A DNA stretch of 64,000 nt from Blautia coccoides (GTDB taxonomy: Bacteria; Bacillota; Clostridia; Lachnospirales; Lachnospiraceae), in contig NZ_CP136422.1 in assembly GCF_034355335.1 (NCBI RefSeq), forward strand, positions 2,886,501 to 2,950,500, read 5' to 3'. Within the stretch, counting starts at the first letter, position 1. Every line of letters starts with the position of its first letter. A model generated the notes under the pieces. The model saw only the letters and a list, made by a program, of their open reading frames with translations. It was not told the DNA's origin and did no database searches. Shown here in pieces: positions 25,931-34,152 of the stretch. Both the position numbers and the translations under genes were made by a program.

Positions 25931-27289
25931 ATGGATAAATTGCTAGAGGTGAGAGAGTTCGATACGATTACCGGAAACGCTGACTTTAAAAGTGATGAAA
26001 AATATAAATATCTTGATACAGCAGCTTTTCATGACCTTGTAGAATTTATCCATGAATTCTCAGGAGATGAAGAAAATGCTGATGCATTGGATTTCATGCG
26101 CATCTCTTATAAACGTAATGTTGGTGATGTTGTAACCATTAAGAATTATGTTGGCTTGATTCAAATGAGGAATGGATATCAAGTACAAGTGCTTCCAAAG
26201 ATCAGTTTTGATTCTGTTGATGATACAGGAAACAAAGATACAAAAAGAGTATTCCTAAAAATGCTAAAAAGCATGAAAGATTTTCCAAGTAAGGTGTTTA
26301 ATGATGCGAGTCTAAAAGTGGATCGCATGAATCTCTATGAGATTTTTATTAACATGTATCTTCAGGAAGTAAGGCAGTTGGTAAAGCGTGGAATTAAGTC
26401 TGCGTATGTTAGACAGGAGGATAATCTGAAATTTTATAAAGGAAAGCTTTTGACTAGTCAGCATATAAAAACGAATATGACACATAAAGAAAGATTCTAT
26501 GCTGCCTATGATGAGTTTCATCCAAATAGACCAGAGAATAAATTGGTTAAAGCGACATTGCTTAAATTGCAGCAATTAACCACAAGTGCAGAAAATTCAA
26601 AAGAGATCAGACAACTTTTAACCGCATTTGGAATGGTGGAACCTTCAACAAATCATATGAAGGAATTTTCCCAGATAAAAATAGATAGAAATACAAAAGA
26701 CTATGAGATGTTAATGCAATGGTCAAAGATATTTCTGATGAATAAATCATTTACAACATTCTCCGGTAAGAATACATCTAGAGCGCTTCTTTTCCCGATG
26801 GAGAGTGTGTATGAAAGTTACGTTGCACAGCAGATGAAGAAGGTTTTAGGACTGGCGGGATGGGAGGTTTCAAGTCAGGACAAGGGTTACTACTTGTTTA
26901 CGGAACCGAGACGTCAGTTTGCGCTTAGACCAGATATCGTTTGTAAACGTGGTGATAGAACGGTCATCATGGATACAAAATGGAAAAGTCTTATCAGTAG
27001 CGAACGTGCTAACTATGGTATCTCTCAGAGTGACATGTATCAGATGTATGCTTACTCAAAGAAATATGAAACATCAGAGATTTGGCTTCTTTATCCGTTA
27101 AACGATGAAATGCGCGGACATTCAGAGATTAAATTTGAATCTGGTGATGGAACAACAGTGAGATTACATTTTGTCGATGTTGCTCATATTGAAGAAACGC
27201 TGGAAGAATTGAAAAAGAAACTGGAGGTGACTGAGTATGAAAATAGAAGAAAAAGTAACAGAGGTCATCAACGACTATGTCAGCTCTAA
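25931..27289 (+). CDS. mcrC: McrC nuclease subunit (type IV restriction)
   Basis: The 452-residue partner of McrB. It carries a PD-(D/E)xK nuclease domain near the C-terminus: RPDIVCKRG (about 334) and VIMDTKWK (about 346-353). The N-terminal half has the McrC-typical strand region GLIQMRNGYQVQVLPKISF, which binds and stimulates McrB hexamers. In known systems McrC cleaves DNA carrying modified cytosines after GTP-driven translocation. A GTGGTGAG site lies before the ATG. Its last 53 bases overlap the next gene in another frame, so at least three genes are read as one operon. Confidence 0.93.
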   Translation: MDKLLEVREFDTITGNADFKSDEKYKYLDTAAFHDLVEFIHEFSGDEENADALDFMRISYKRNVGDVVTIKNYVGLIQMRNGYQVQVLPKISFDSVDDTGNKDTKRVFLKMLKSMKDFPSKVFNDASLKVDRMNLYEIFINMYLQEVRQLVKRGIKSAYVRQEDNLKFYKGKLLTSQHIKTNMTHKERFYAAYDEFHPNRPENKLVKATLLKLQQLTTSAENSKEIRQLLTAFGMVEPSTNHMKEFSQIKIDRNTKDYEMLMQWSKIFLMNKSFTTFSGKNTSRALLFPMESVYESYVAQQMKKVLGLAGWEVSSQDKGYYLFTEPRRQFALRPDIVCKRGDRTVIMDTKWKSLISSERANYGISQSDMYQMYAYSKKYETSEIWLLYPLNDEMRGHSEIKFESGDGTTVRLHFVDVAHIEETLEELKKKLEVTEYENRRKSNRGHQRLCQL

Positions 27290-27905
27290 TGGAACATCGT
27301 CTGAAATGAATCGAGAACAGCTGTACCAATTAGTAACAGCGAATTATCCGATGAATAAGAACAGTTTTTTACCAGCTGATTATTGCTATAACAGAACTAA
27401 TGAAGGTATTGATTTCGAGAAGCATGTTCATCTTTTTGCAAGAACTGATGAAGGTAACTATCTCATTTTAGGAGAAGATTATTCTTATTCTGGGCCTGTG
27501 TATTATAGGAGAAGAGGAGAAACTGAAGATAGTGTTTGCGGCATTTGGACCAATGGCGTATATGAAGCAGGTATACCAATTGCTGGTACAACGGAATTGC
27601 GTTTGAATGATTTGTTGAGTGGGGTGAAAACAGCTCTTAAAACAATTCCTGTTACAGTAGCTACATCTGGAAAAGCCGTTCTAGTTCGTTTTCAGGAGCT
27701 GTTTGTTTGCGGGGTAAATGTTGAGGAGGAAGTTTACAAAATCTATAGTGTTACTTCCGATTGGGTGGATTGTACATCATATCATTGTGATTCTGCTGAA
27801 GATGGAACTTGGTACTACTACCTAGAAACAATAGATGAATGTATTGGTGAGGTACAACGACTTGTAATGTTCGTGGCACAGAAGAACAACATACAAGTGA
27901 ATTAA
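27237..27905 (+). CDS. Unknown protein encoded overlapping mcrC
   Basis: A 222-residue soluble protein I do not recognise with confidence. Its N-terminal part contains YQLVTANYPMNKNSFLPADY and CYNRTNEGIDFEKHVHLF, resembling short domains of unknown function appended to nuclease and restriction genes. It then has a beta-rich middle (YLILGEDYSYSGPVYYRR) and an acidic C-terminal half with four cysteines but no spaced metal motif. No catalytic motif is evident. The start at 27237 lies 53 bases inside mcrC, with CTGGAGGTGA upstream, so synthesis is tied to McrC. Position suggests an accessory or specificity factor of the McrBC system. Confidence 0.75.
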   Translation: MKIEEKVTEVINDYVSSNGTSSEMNREQLYQLVTANYPMNKNSFLPADYCYNRTNEGIDFEKHVHLFARTDEGNYLILGEDYSYSGPVYYRRRGETEDSVCGIWTNGVYEAGIPIAGTTELRLNDLLSGVKTALKTIPVTVATSGKAVLVRFQELFVCGVNVEEEVYKIYSVTSDWVDCTSYHCDSAEDGTWYYYLETIDECIGEVQRLVMFVAQKNNIQVN

Positions 27906-27992
27906 GCCGAATGGTAACAGATGAGGTATTTGAAAAAGCATATGCACATTTCATTGAGAATGTTGATGCTGAATATACAAAGATGATGGCTG

Positions 27993-28181
27993 ATGCAAAG
28001 AATAAAGAAACCTGTATATGTTGCGCTGGTTATACCAAAGCTAGAACCTAAGTCTTTGGTAGTGATACCGACAAATATTGTAGGTAAACAGGCGAAGTTT
28101 AAGTCACTTGGTGTTGGCGCGATTACGGCTATTAAAGGTACTTCAATTGAGGTGGTGTTTGAAAATGGATTATGTGCGTAA
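27993..28181 (+). CDS. Small Tudor/SH3-like ORF, probably frameshifted
   Basis: A 62-residue frame whose second half, LGVGAITAIKGTSIEVVFENG, resembles the Tudor/SH3-like beta-barrel found at the end of UvrD/PcrA helicases. A separate frame from the ATG at 27911 (MVTDEVFEKAYAHFIENVD, then EYTKMMADAKNK) has a protein-like sequence and overlaps it. Removing one base near 28005-28010 would fuse both into a protein of about 90 residues. Either a real frameshift, a sequencing error or programmed slippage is possible. The 3' end overlaps the helicase start by 17 bases. Confidence 0.5.
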   Translation: MQRIKKPVYVALVIPKLEPKSLVVIPTNIVGKQAKFKSLGVGAITAIKGTSIEVVFENGLCA

Positions 28182-30270
28182 AACAGTATTTGAGCTATTA
28201 GAAATAAATACTCATCAAAGGGTTGTAGATTTTATCAGAGAACTCATTAAACATTCTGAAAAGAGATTGATAATTCAGGATAGTGTTCTTTGGGATTTGG
28301 TACAAACGTATTATAAAAATCAGCGAGTAACCTATGCTGCGAACACATCTGATGAAAAGAAAAAGGTAATGTCTTGGATAGACTGCCTGGAGTTTTTACA
28401 GAGATTTTTTGCTGGAAAATCGGAACTGTATGGTGTGAAATTATGCTTTGAGTATCATACACCAGATAATGCCTGGTTTGATGTTGTTGTTCTAGATAAT
28501 AATAGAATCACGATTCTTGAGTTTAAGAGTGGTGAAAGTACAAATGAAGATAATTTAAGCGACTATGAGGAACAACTTGATGCATACTGTAATAAAATGT
28601 CGCATGCAAATGTAAGAGTATGGCAGCAATTTGAAAAAGGTCTTCAAGCAAGAGGCTTTCTGGTATATACAAGTGAGAAAATGAAAAACATAGGTTTTCA
28701 AGAAAAAATAGTTAAGGTCTGTGAAGAATTTGCTGAGGTTGTTGATGGCTTGAGCGGAACTATGGATGACGTTTTGGAAACAGCCGTGATGAATTTTGAT
28801 CCTGATCTTGATTCATCAACTCTAAGTGCTTTTATAAATGTTTTAGATGAAAAAGTGCTTGATGGAATTTATATTCCCGATATTTGCAAAGATAGATGTA
28901 TAGATATCATCGATGAAGACAAAGATGCTCAAGTCAAGAACATTTCTGTTCCAAAAGTTAATATCATCTTTGTTAATGGAAAACCAGGTTCTGGAAAAAC
29001 TGGTGTTGCATTATCGCTTGTTTCTGAATATTGCAAACGAAGGAAAGATGGAAAATCATCGAAGCGAATAAGATACGCGACAGGGAATGGTAATTTATAT
29101 TCCTTGTTTAATCAAGCTGCTAAGAACAAGAAAACGGCTGGAACAACGGCATTTGTTTTTTCGAGAATACGAGAACTATATAAGATAGATGACATTATCA
29201 ATAATCCGTCAGGCCATTTAGAGTACCGTGCAAAAACAAAAGAGGATATTATTATAATTGATGAAGCGCAGCGTATGTGGTCTTCAGAGAAAATAGCCTT
29301 TGATCATAGCTCTAAAAAGGTCGGGGATCAGTATATTAACACGTACCACTATGACCGAAGAACCGTTTTAGCTAATGGGTTGTCTGAACCCGTAATGGTA
29401 CTTAGAGATATTTATAAAGGGGCGTTAGAAAGTAATAAAACAAAAACAGTGCTTTTTCTAATTGGTAATGGACAAGAAATCTATACTGGGGAGGAACTCG
29501 GAGAAGATCAAATTGTTCAGGCCATTGATGTAGTGAGCAAGTTATTTGAGAATAAAGTAATTACAAGAGTTTACTCTTCGAAACAATATGAAGCTCTTGG
29601 TGCAAATATTCAAGATAGCTCAGAAGAAAACAGGGGGCTATTCTTACATTCTGAAAAAAGGAACAAGATGTGCTGTGAAGCAGGTGCCATGGTTGATGCT
29701 CTTTTAAATAATGAAAAAATTACAACATCAGGAAACATTCCATTTGTAGTATTAGGTACGAAGAAAGACTTAAATACTAAATACTTCTCTATTAAAAAAG
29801 CTGACCCGAAAGCAAAGCAAAGACTTTTTATTGATTCATATGATCAGAAAGATATTTGCACGTATTTCGAGACTCCAAAGGTAGCAATAAAAAACACACA
29901 ATTGTTTGATTTTTTCATGAATGACTTAGGAGCGAAAATGGACTACTTTGCAACAGAGTTTAATGCACAAGGTCTAGAAACTGACTATGTATATTTTGTT
30001 TGGGGTAGAAGAATTAAAAGAATTGATAATGGCTGGGACGTTAATACCAGAAATGCGGGGCAGATATATTACTATTACAAAGAGATAGAAGAATTTAGAA
30101 GAGCTAATCCGGATCTAAATATCAAAGCGCATAACATTAATGAAGAAATACATAAGATGATCATTAATGCTTTTAGAGTTTTACTGACAAGAGCACAGAA
30201 AAAGACATTTATTTATGTGGAGGATGAAGTTACGCGTAAATATTTGTTGAATTATTTTTCGGGAAAATAA
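28165..30270 (+). CDS. PD-(D/E)xK nuclease - DUF2075 helicase fusion
   Basis: A 701-residue protein starting at the ATG at 28165; the longer open frame from 28108 runs through the preceding ORF. Residues about 90-125 look like a PD-(D/E)xK nuclease core (WFDVVVLDN, then ITILEFKSGE). A DUF2075 superfamily-1-like helicase follows: Walker A NGKPGSGKT (about 270), Walker B IIIIDEAQRM (about 361), LGTKKD and the C-terminal arginine motif FRVLLTRAQKKTFIYV. It overlaps the small Tudor-like ORF and ends the mcrB-mcrC operon. Its N-terminal nuclease is not the GIY-YIG type of the island's other DUF2075 protein. Likely a defence effector or processing helicase. Confidence 0.85.
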   Translation: MDYVRKTVFELLEINTHQRVVDFIRELIKHSEKRLIIQDSVLWDLVQTYYKNQRVTYAANTSDEKKKVMSWIDCLEFLQRFFAGKSELYGVKLCFEYHTPDNAWFDVVVLDNNRITILEFKSGESTNEDNLSDYEEQLDAYCNKMSHANVRVWQQFEKGLQARGFLVYTSEKMKNIGFQEKIVKVCEEFAEVVDGLSGTMDDVLETAVMNFDPDLDSSTLSAFINVLDEKVLDGIYIPDICKDRCIDIIDEDKDAQVKNISVPKVNIIFVNGKPGSGKTGVALSLVSEYCKRRKDGKSSKRIRYATGNGNLYSLFNQAAKNKKTAGTTAFVFSRIRELYKIDDIINNPSGHLEYRAKTKEDIIIIDEAQRMWSSEKIAFDHSSKKVGDQYINTYHYDRRTVLANGLSEPVMVLRDIYKGALESNKTKTVLFLIGNGQEIYTGEELGEDQIVQAIDVVSKLFENKVITRVYSSKQYEALGANIQDSSEENRGLFLHSEKRNKMCCEAGAMVDALLNNEKITTSGNIPFVVLGTKKDLNTKYFSIKKADPKAKQRLFIDSYDQKDICTYFETPKVAIKNTQLFDFFMNDLGAKMDYFATEFNAQGLETDYVYFVWGRRIKRIDNGWDVNTRNAGQIYYYYKEIEEFRRANPDLNIKAHNINEEIHKMIINAFRVLLTRAQKKTFIYVEDEVTRKYLLNYFSGK

Positions 30271-30379
30271 AACAAGGAAGTATACATAAATGAAACATGT
30301 AGCAGAGAAAATCGAAATAGAAGAAACTACGGAATAAGTGAAGAAAATGCTGAAGACGAATCAGAAAGGATAAGTTGCC

Positions 30380-30770
30380 AACATTCAAGGAAATTACAAA
30401 ATTATTTTTCTGCATGATCCTGAACTGAAAGGAGCATTCAGCATTAATCTTCTGACGGTGCTGAGATCAGTGATTATAATTACGAGGTGACTTTACTTTT
30501 TGCGTTGGGGGCAATCTCAAGAGTCTTTCATCCGGGTGTCAAATTTGATGTTATGCTTTGCCTGACAGGAGGACAGTGAGTTGGGGAATCTACGTCTTTT
30601 TTTGCTTTCTGGCAGTGAAGAAGGACTGGTTTTCCGATGATATGTAAACATTGGATGATGAGAATATTTTTCAAAAATTGCAAGGCCACTGGATTATTAA
30701 AATACCGGAAATAATTGCATCTGAAAGACCACAAGAGACAATTCGTATTTGGTGGTTCTTCTAATTCTCT
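30380..30770 (+). pseudogene. Remnant of a VapE-type mobile-element protein
   Basis: Frames with several stops together resemble virulence-associated protein E (a P-loop replication protein of prophages and integrative elements): NYKIIFLHDPELKGAF, then VFHPGVKFDVMLCLTGGQ, GESTSFFAFLAVKKDWFSDD and LQGHWIIKIPEIIASERP. The Walker A segment is interrupted by a stop. Not functional, but evidence that an integrative element once occupied this place. Confidence 0.65.
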
Positions 30771-30784
30771 TGACTTACAAAGAA

Positions 30785-31075
30785 ACAGGAAAAAGATTTT
30801 CTGGAATTTATAAAAAATGATAATCATTTCGGCAAATATTATGAAGGCATTTATATTTTTTCCATACAAGTCTTCGAATCCTTGAGTTTGCAGGACCCAC
30901 TATAAAAAATATTGATACGGGAAACAAAAGAATTGTTGTGGACCATCAGCACCAGAGGAGAAGGGACATGATGTATGTGATCGAAACAAAAGCGATATGC
31001 GTATTGTGCCAATAACACCGGAAGTAAAAGAGTGTTTCCGGCATATTTTTGCCAGAAGAAGGAAGCCAAAGTAAG
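30785..31075 (+). pseudogene. Remnant of a tyrosine recombinase (integrase)
   Basis: Frameshifted pieces resemble the catalytic domain of Tn916/ICE-type integrases: FLEFIKNDNHFGKYYEGIYI, LRILEFAGPTIKNIDTGNKR, IVVDHQ followed by RRDMMYVIET, and MRIVPITPEVKECFRHIF. The C-terminal RHxxR...Y part is missing. Together with the VapE remnant it marks the right border of the island. Confidence 0.65.
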
Positions 31076-31149
31076 TATTTCTGTTATGGAAATGCCGGAA
31101 AGTGGCGTAAAATCAAGAGAAATCAGTATTTTAAAGGAGTTTTTTAAGT

Positions 31150-31614
31150 ATGATTAGAGTATTATTCGTCTGCCACGGCAACATCTGCCGTTCCCCCATG
31201 GCCGAATTTGTCCTAAAAGACATAACCCAAAAAGAAAACCTATCGAACAAGTTCTACATCGCATCCGCTGCCACCAGTACAGAAGAAATCGGCAACCCGG
31301 TACATCACGGAACCCGAAATAAACTGCGCGAGGTAGGCATTTCCACAGCGGGTAAATATGCAGTACAGATGAAAAAATCGGATTATGCAAAATACGATTA
31401 TCTTATAGGTATGGATGAGTGGAATATCCGCAATATGAATCGTATTACAGGCCATGATCCGGATCATAAGATCTGTCGTTTGTTGGATTTTTCTGCGCAT
31501 CCAAGAGACATTGCAGACCCATGGTATACAGGCAATTTCGAGGTGACCTATTCCGACGTTGTAGAAGGCTGTCAGGCATTTCTTGAGACTTTGCGGCGTC
31601 AAAAGAAAATCTAG
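31150..31614 (+). CDS. Low-molecular-weight protein-tyrosine phosphatase
   Basis: A 154-residue cytoplasmic phosphatase with the signature CX5R loop at the N-terminus, VCHGNICRSPMAEF (Cys8, Arg14), and the catalytic acid in DPWYTGNFE. Length and order of motifs match the family. In bacteria these enzymes often reverse tyrosine phosphorylation linked to polysaccharide export. AAAGGAG lies ahead of the ATG. It is the first normal-composition gene after the island. Confidence 0.95.
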   Translation: MIRVLFVCHGNICRSPMAEFVLKDITQKENLSNKFYIASAATSTEEIGNPVHHGTRNKLREVGISTAGKYAVQMKKSDYAKYDYLIGMDEWNIRNMNRITGHDPDHKICRLLDFSAHPRDIADPWYTGNFEVTYSDVVEGCQAFLETLRRQKKI

Positions 31615-32021
31615 CTCTAGTACAGGCGGCGGAAAAACCATCAGCAAAATAAATACCAAAAGAAGGTCTGATACTATGCGGAAAAGTCAATCAAAAAATA
31701 AACAAAAATAAAAACACCCCCACGCATTTTCATCAAGGGAATACTGTGCGATGCGCAGCGCCCCCGAGTTCGTCAACGCCAAAATGCAGTTCACTGCATT
31801 TTCCCCCAAAAAAGGACAGAACTGTGCGCCTCGAAGCGTATTACTATATAAAAACTATATTTTTAGCATACTGTGAACAGCAATGAAAAAGCGGTTAATT
31901 GAAAAAGCAGTTAATTGAAAAATCACAAACAGAACAATCAAAAATATTCCGGACTGGAATAACTTCCGGATATATGGTATATTGATGATAATAAGAGGAG
32001 ACAGCGTAATACCCCAAAGCC
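31615..32021. other. Gene-free stretch with hairpin and repeat fragments
   Basis: No gene is supported. A perfect hairpin AAAATGCAG-TTCA-CTGCATTTT (31781-31802) may terminate the phosphatase transcript. A degraded member of the CTGTGAACAG repeat family occupies about 31817-31883, with CGAAGCGTATTACT and CTGTGAACAGCA recognisable. Two 16-base tandem units (GAAAAAGCGGTTAATT, GAAAAAGCAGTTAATT) lie at 31885-31916. Confidence 0.6.
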
Positions 32022-32714
32022 TTAATACCCCAAAGTCTTCAGTGACCCATAAACGGTCTGAGCAATGGCTTCTGCTCCCAGTTCGTTGGGATGGACACCG
32101 TCTTGGAGGAAGAATTCGGGATGTTTGGCAGTCACCTCATGAATATCGATAAAAGGCAGTCCTAGCTCTTCTGCAAGCTCACGGACTGCTTTTGCCGCTT
32201 CACAGGCTGTGTCAGCTTGTATCTTATAAGGCTTTGCGGGATTGAAATTCTCCGGGAACACAGATGCGGGTGACATGAGGATCACGTCCGGTCTGGAAGA
32301 CAGCTCCTGGTAGGAGCGGATCAACTGCCGGTAGTCATCCTGAAAGGCTTCTGTGCTGATCCAGTTGTAAGGCTTTGTATCGTTGGTCCCCAGCATGATC
32401 AGGACCACATTAGGTTTAAAATCCAGGCTCTTTTTGTAGCGTTTATGGCTCGTATAAGGTCTGTCACAGCTTTCCTGAAGTGTGTATCCGCTGGCACCAA
32501 AATTTTTCACAGTATATTTGCGGCCAAGCAGACTTCCAAGCTGCGCAGGATAACTGTCATGGCTTTTATCTTTGATCGTGGCACCGTATGTGATACTGTC
32601 CCCCACACAGGCGATTCGTGTCTGGGAGGAATGGTCCAGCCAGAGAGCGGAGAGTATGACTGCCAAAAGAACGGCAATGCACAGCAGGCGATAAGAGAAT
32701 TTTTTTTGTCTCAT
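32022..32714 (-). CDS. SGNH/GDSL-type hydrolase, membrane-anchored
   Basis: A 230-residue esterase/acyl hydrolase with one N-terminal transmembrane or signal segment (about residues 8-26), so it acts outside the membrane. All SGNH blocks are present: GDSITYG (Ser40), FGASGYT, MLGTNDT, and DGVHPNELG with the Asp-His pair. Substrates of such enzymes in Clostridia are usually acetylated cell-wall or surface polysaccharides; the actual substrate is unknown. AGGAGAAAAA precedes the ATG. Divergent from the Crp/Fnr gene, with about 100 bases between. Confidence 0.9.
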   Translation of the reverse strand: MRQKKFSYRLLCIAVLLAVILSALWLDHSSQTRIACVGDSITYGATIKDKSHDSYPAQLGSLLGRKYTVKNFGASGYTLQESCDRPYTSHKRYKKSLDFKPNVVLIMLGTNDTKPYNWISTEAFQDDYRQLIRSYQELSSRPDVILMSPASVFPENFNPAKPYKIQADTACEAAKAVRELAEELGLPFIDIHEVTAKHPEFFLQDGVHPNELGAEAIAQTVYGSLKTLGY

Positions 32715-32814
32715 AAAGGAATTTTTCTCCTTTTTTCATATTTCGCAGGCATATTTCACAGACATATCTTATTGTAAGGGCTAAAAAATGGAATTGCAAG
32801 GGAAGGATATAAAA

Positions 32815-33486
32815 ATGGAAAATAGAATAAAAGAAGTTCTGGTGCGGACACCCTTCTGGGAACATTTGACAAAAGAACAGCAGGAGAGGGTGTGCCGGGA
32901 TTCCAGAGTAGTGCAGTATCCCGCGGGAAGTCTGATCTATTCCCCTACCAGGGAATGTCTGGGAACCGTATTTATTTTAAAAGGTGTCATCCGTGCGTAT
33001 CTCTTGTCTGACGAGGGAAAAGAGGTGACAATATATCGGATCAGGGAAGGGGATACCTGTGTACTCACAGCATCCTGCGCCCTGTCGGCCATTACCTTTG
33101 ATGTGGAGATAGAGGCGGAAGCTGACTGCGAAGTCCTGCTGATACCTGCACCTGTATTTTCCGCTCTTGCGGCAGATAATATCTATGTGGAGAACTTTGC
33201 CTACAAGATTGCCACGGAGCGTTTTTCAAGCGTTGTGGAGGCTTTGCAGCAGATCATGTTCCTGAGCCTGACCCAGAGGATCGCGGCTTTTCTCATCGAC
33301 GAATCCGCCCAGAGGAAGGATGACAGCATCCGTATGACTCATGAGGAAATCGCGAAAGCTATCGGAAGCGCCAGGGAAGCGGTGAGCAGAACCTTGAAAC
33401 AGATGGTTAAAAAGGGGGATATCTCCCTGTTCCGCGGCGGGATCAGGATTGAAAATAAGAGCAGTCTTTATGAAATGCTGCCTTAA
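32815..33486 (+). CDS. Crp/Fnr-family transcriptional regulator
   Basis: A 223-residue regulator with an N-terminal cyclic-nucleotide-binding-type beta-roll (about 10-120) and a C-terminal winged helix with recognition region THEEIAKAIGSAREAVSRTLKQM. Only scattered cysteines are present and the Fnr iron-sulfur cysteine pattern is not seen, nor is a full cAMP pocket, so the effector is unknown. The ATG at 32815 has GGGAAGGATATAAAA upstream and is preferred over the ATG at 32788. The gene is divergent from the SGNH hydrolase. Confidence 0.9.
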   Translation: MENRIKEVLVRTPFWEHLTKEQQERVCRDSRVVQYPAGSLIYSPTRECLGTVFILKGVIRAYLLSDEGKEVTIYRIREGDTCVLTASCALSAITFDVEIEAEADCEVLLIPAPVFSALAADNIYVENFAYKIATERFSSVVEALQQIMFLSLTQRIAAFLIDESAQRKDDSIRMTHEEIAKAIGSAREAVSRTLKQMVKKGDISLFRGGIRIENKSSLYEMLP

Positions 33487-33622
33487 AACAGACACTGCGG
33501 ACAGTGATCTGATGTCTGCTATACACAGCCACTGTCCCGCGAGACATTTTTATGTGCCAGTGCATGATAATCCCGAGGCAGCCAGCGCGAAATGGAGCAG
33601 AATGCTCTATTTCTGTACATCG

Positions 33623-33673
33623 CGAAGCGTGTTGCTGTCCACAGAACTGCATTTTTTGCGGAGCTGTGAACAG
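33623..33673. repeat. CTGTGAACAG repeat family, copy C
   Basis: CGAAGCGTGTTGCTGTCCACAG (33623-33644) and CTGTGAACAGCA (33664-33675) match copies A (449-492) and B (31817-31883). The arms CTGTCCACAG and CTGTGAACAG are inverted. Confidence 0.6.
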
Positions 33674-33700
33674 CAAAATCTGACGGCTTCCTGCCATATA

Positions 33701-33733
33701 CAAAAGGGTGCGGCACTCAGCCACACCCTTTTG
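33701..33733. terminator. Bidirectional terminator between crp-type gene and trxA
   Basis: CAAAAGGGTG(C)GGC pairs with GCC(A)CACCCTTTTG around ACTCA; the A and T arms provide U-tracts for both converging transcripts. Confidence 0.85.
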
Positions 33734-33750
33734 TCATATTCTCACTGCTC

Positions 33751-34059
33751 TTATTTCAGCAGATTTACAAGCTGTGATTTGGGAACAACACCCACGGATT
33801 TTTCAGCAACCTTTCCGTTTTTGAACACCAGCACGGTTGGAATGTTCATAACACCGTAGGAGGAAGCAAGCCCCGGATTCTCATCCACGTTTACTTTGCC
33901 TACTTTGTACGCACCCTCGGATTCCGCTGCGATTTCTTCGATAACCGGTCCGAGCATACGGCAGGGCATACACCAGGTGGCCCAGAAATCCACCATTACA
34001 GGGACATCAGATTCCAGAACTTCACTTTTAAAATTTTTCTCATTAAATACCATTGCCAT
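33751..34059 (-). CDS. trxA: Thioredoxin with CMPC active site
   Basis: A 102-residue thioredoxin that reduces protein disulfides in the cytoplasm. The active site is WCMPC (Cys30, Cys33) instead of the usual WCGPC, which should shift its redox potential. The cis-proline is in [18 protein letters not shown] precedes the ATG by eight bases. It lies 93 bases downstream of the thioredoxin reductase gene on the same strand, so the two form a redox pair and probably one transcript. Confidence 0.95.
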   Translation of the reverse strand: MAMVFNEKNFKSEVLESDVPVMVDFWATWCMPCRMLGPVIEEIAAESEGAYKVGKVNVDENPGLASSYGVMNIPTVLVFKNGKVAEKSVGVVPKSQLVNLLK

Positions 34060-34152
34060 AATTATACACTCCTTATTTTCTATGATTGATCTTGGTTACT
34101 CGTCTTTATGGGCATATTCTATCAGATGCCGGTTTGTTTTTCTGTGACTGTG

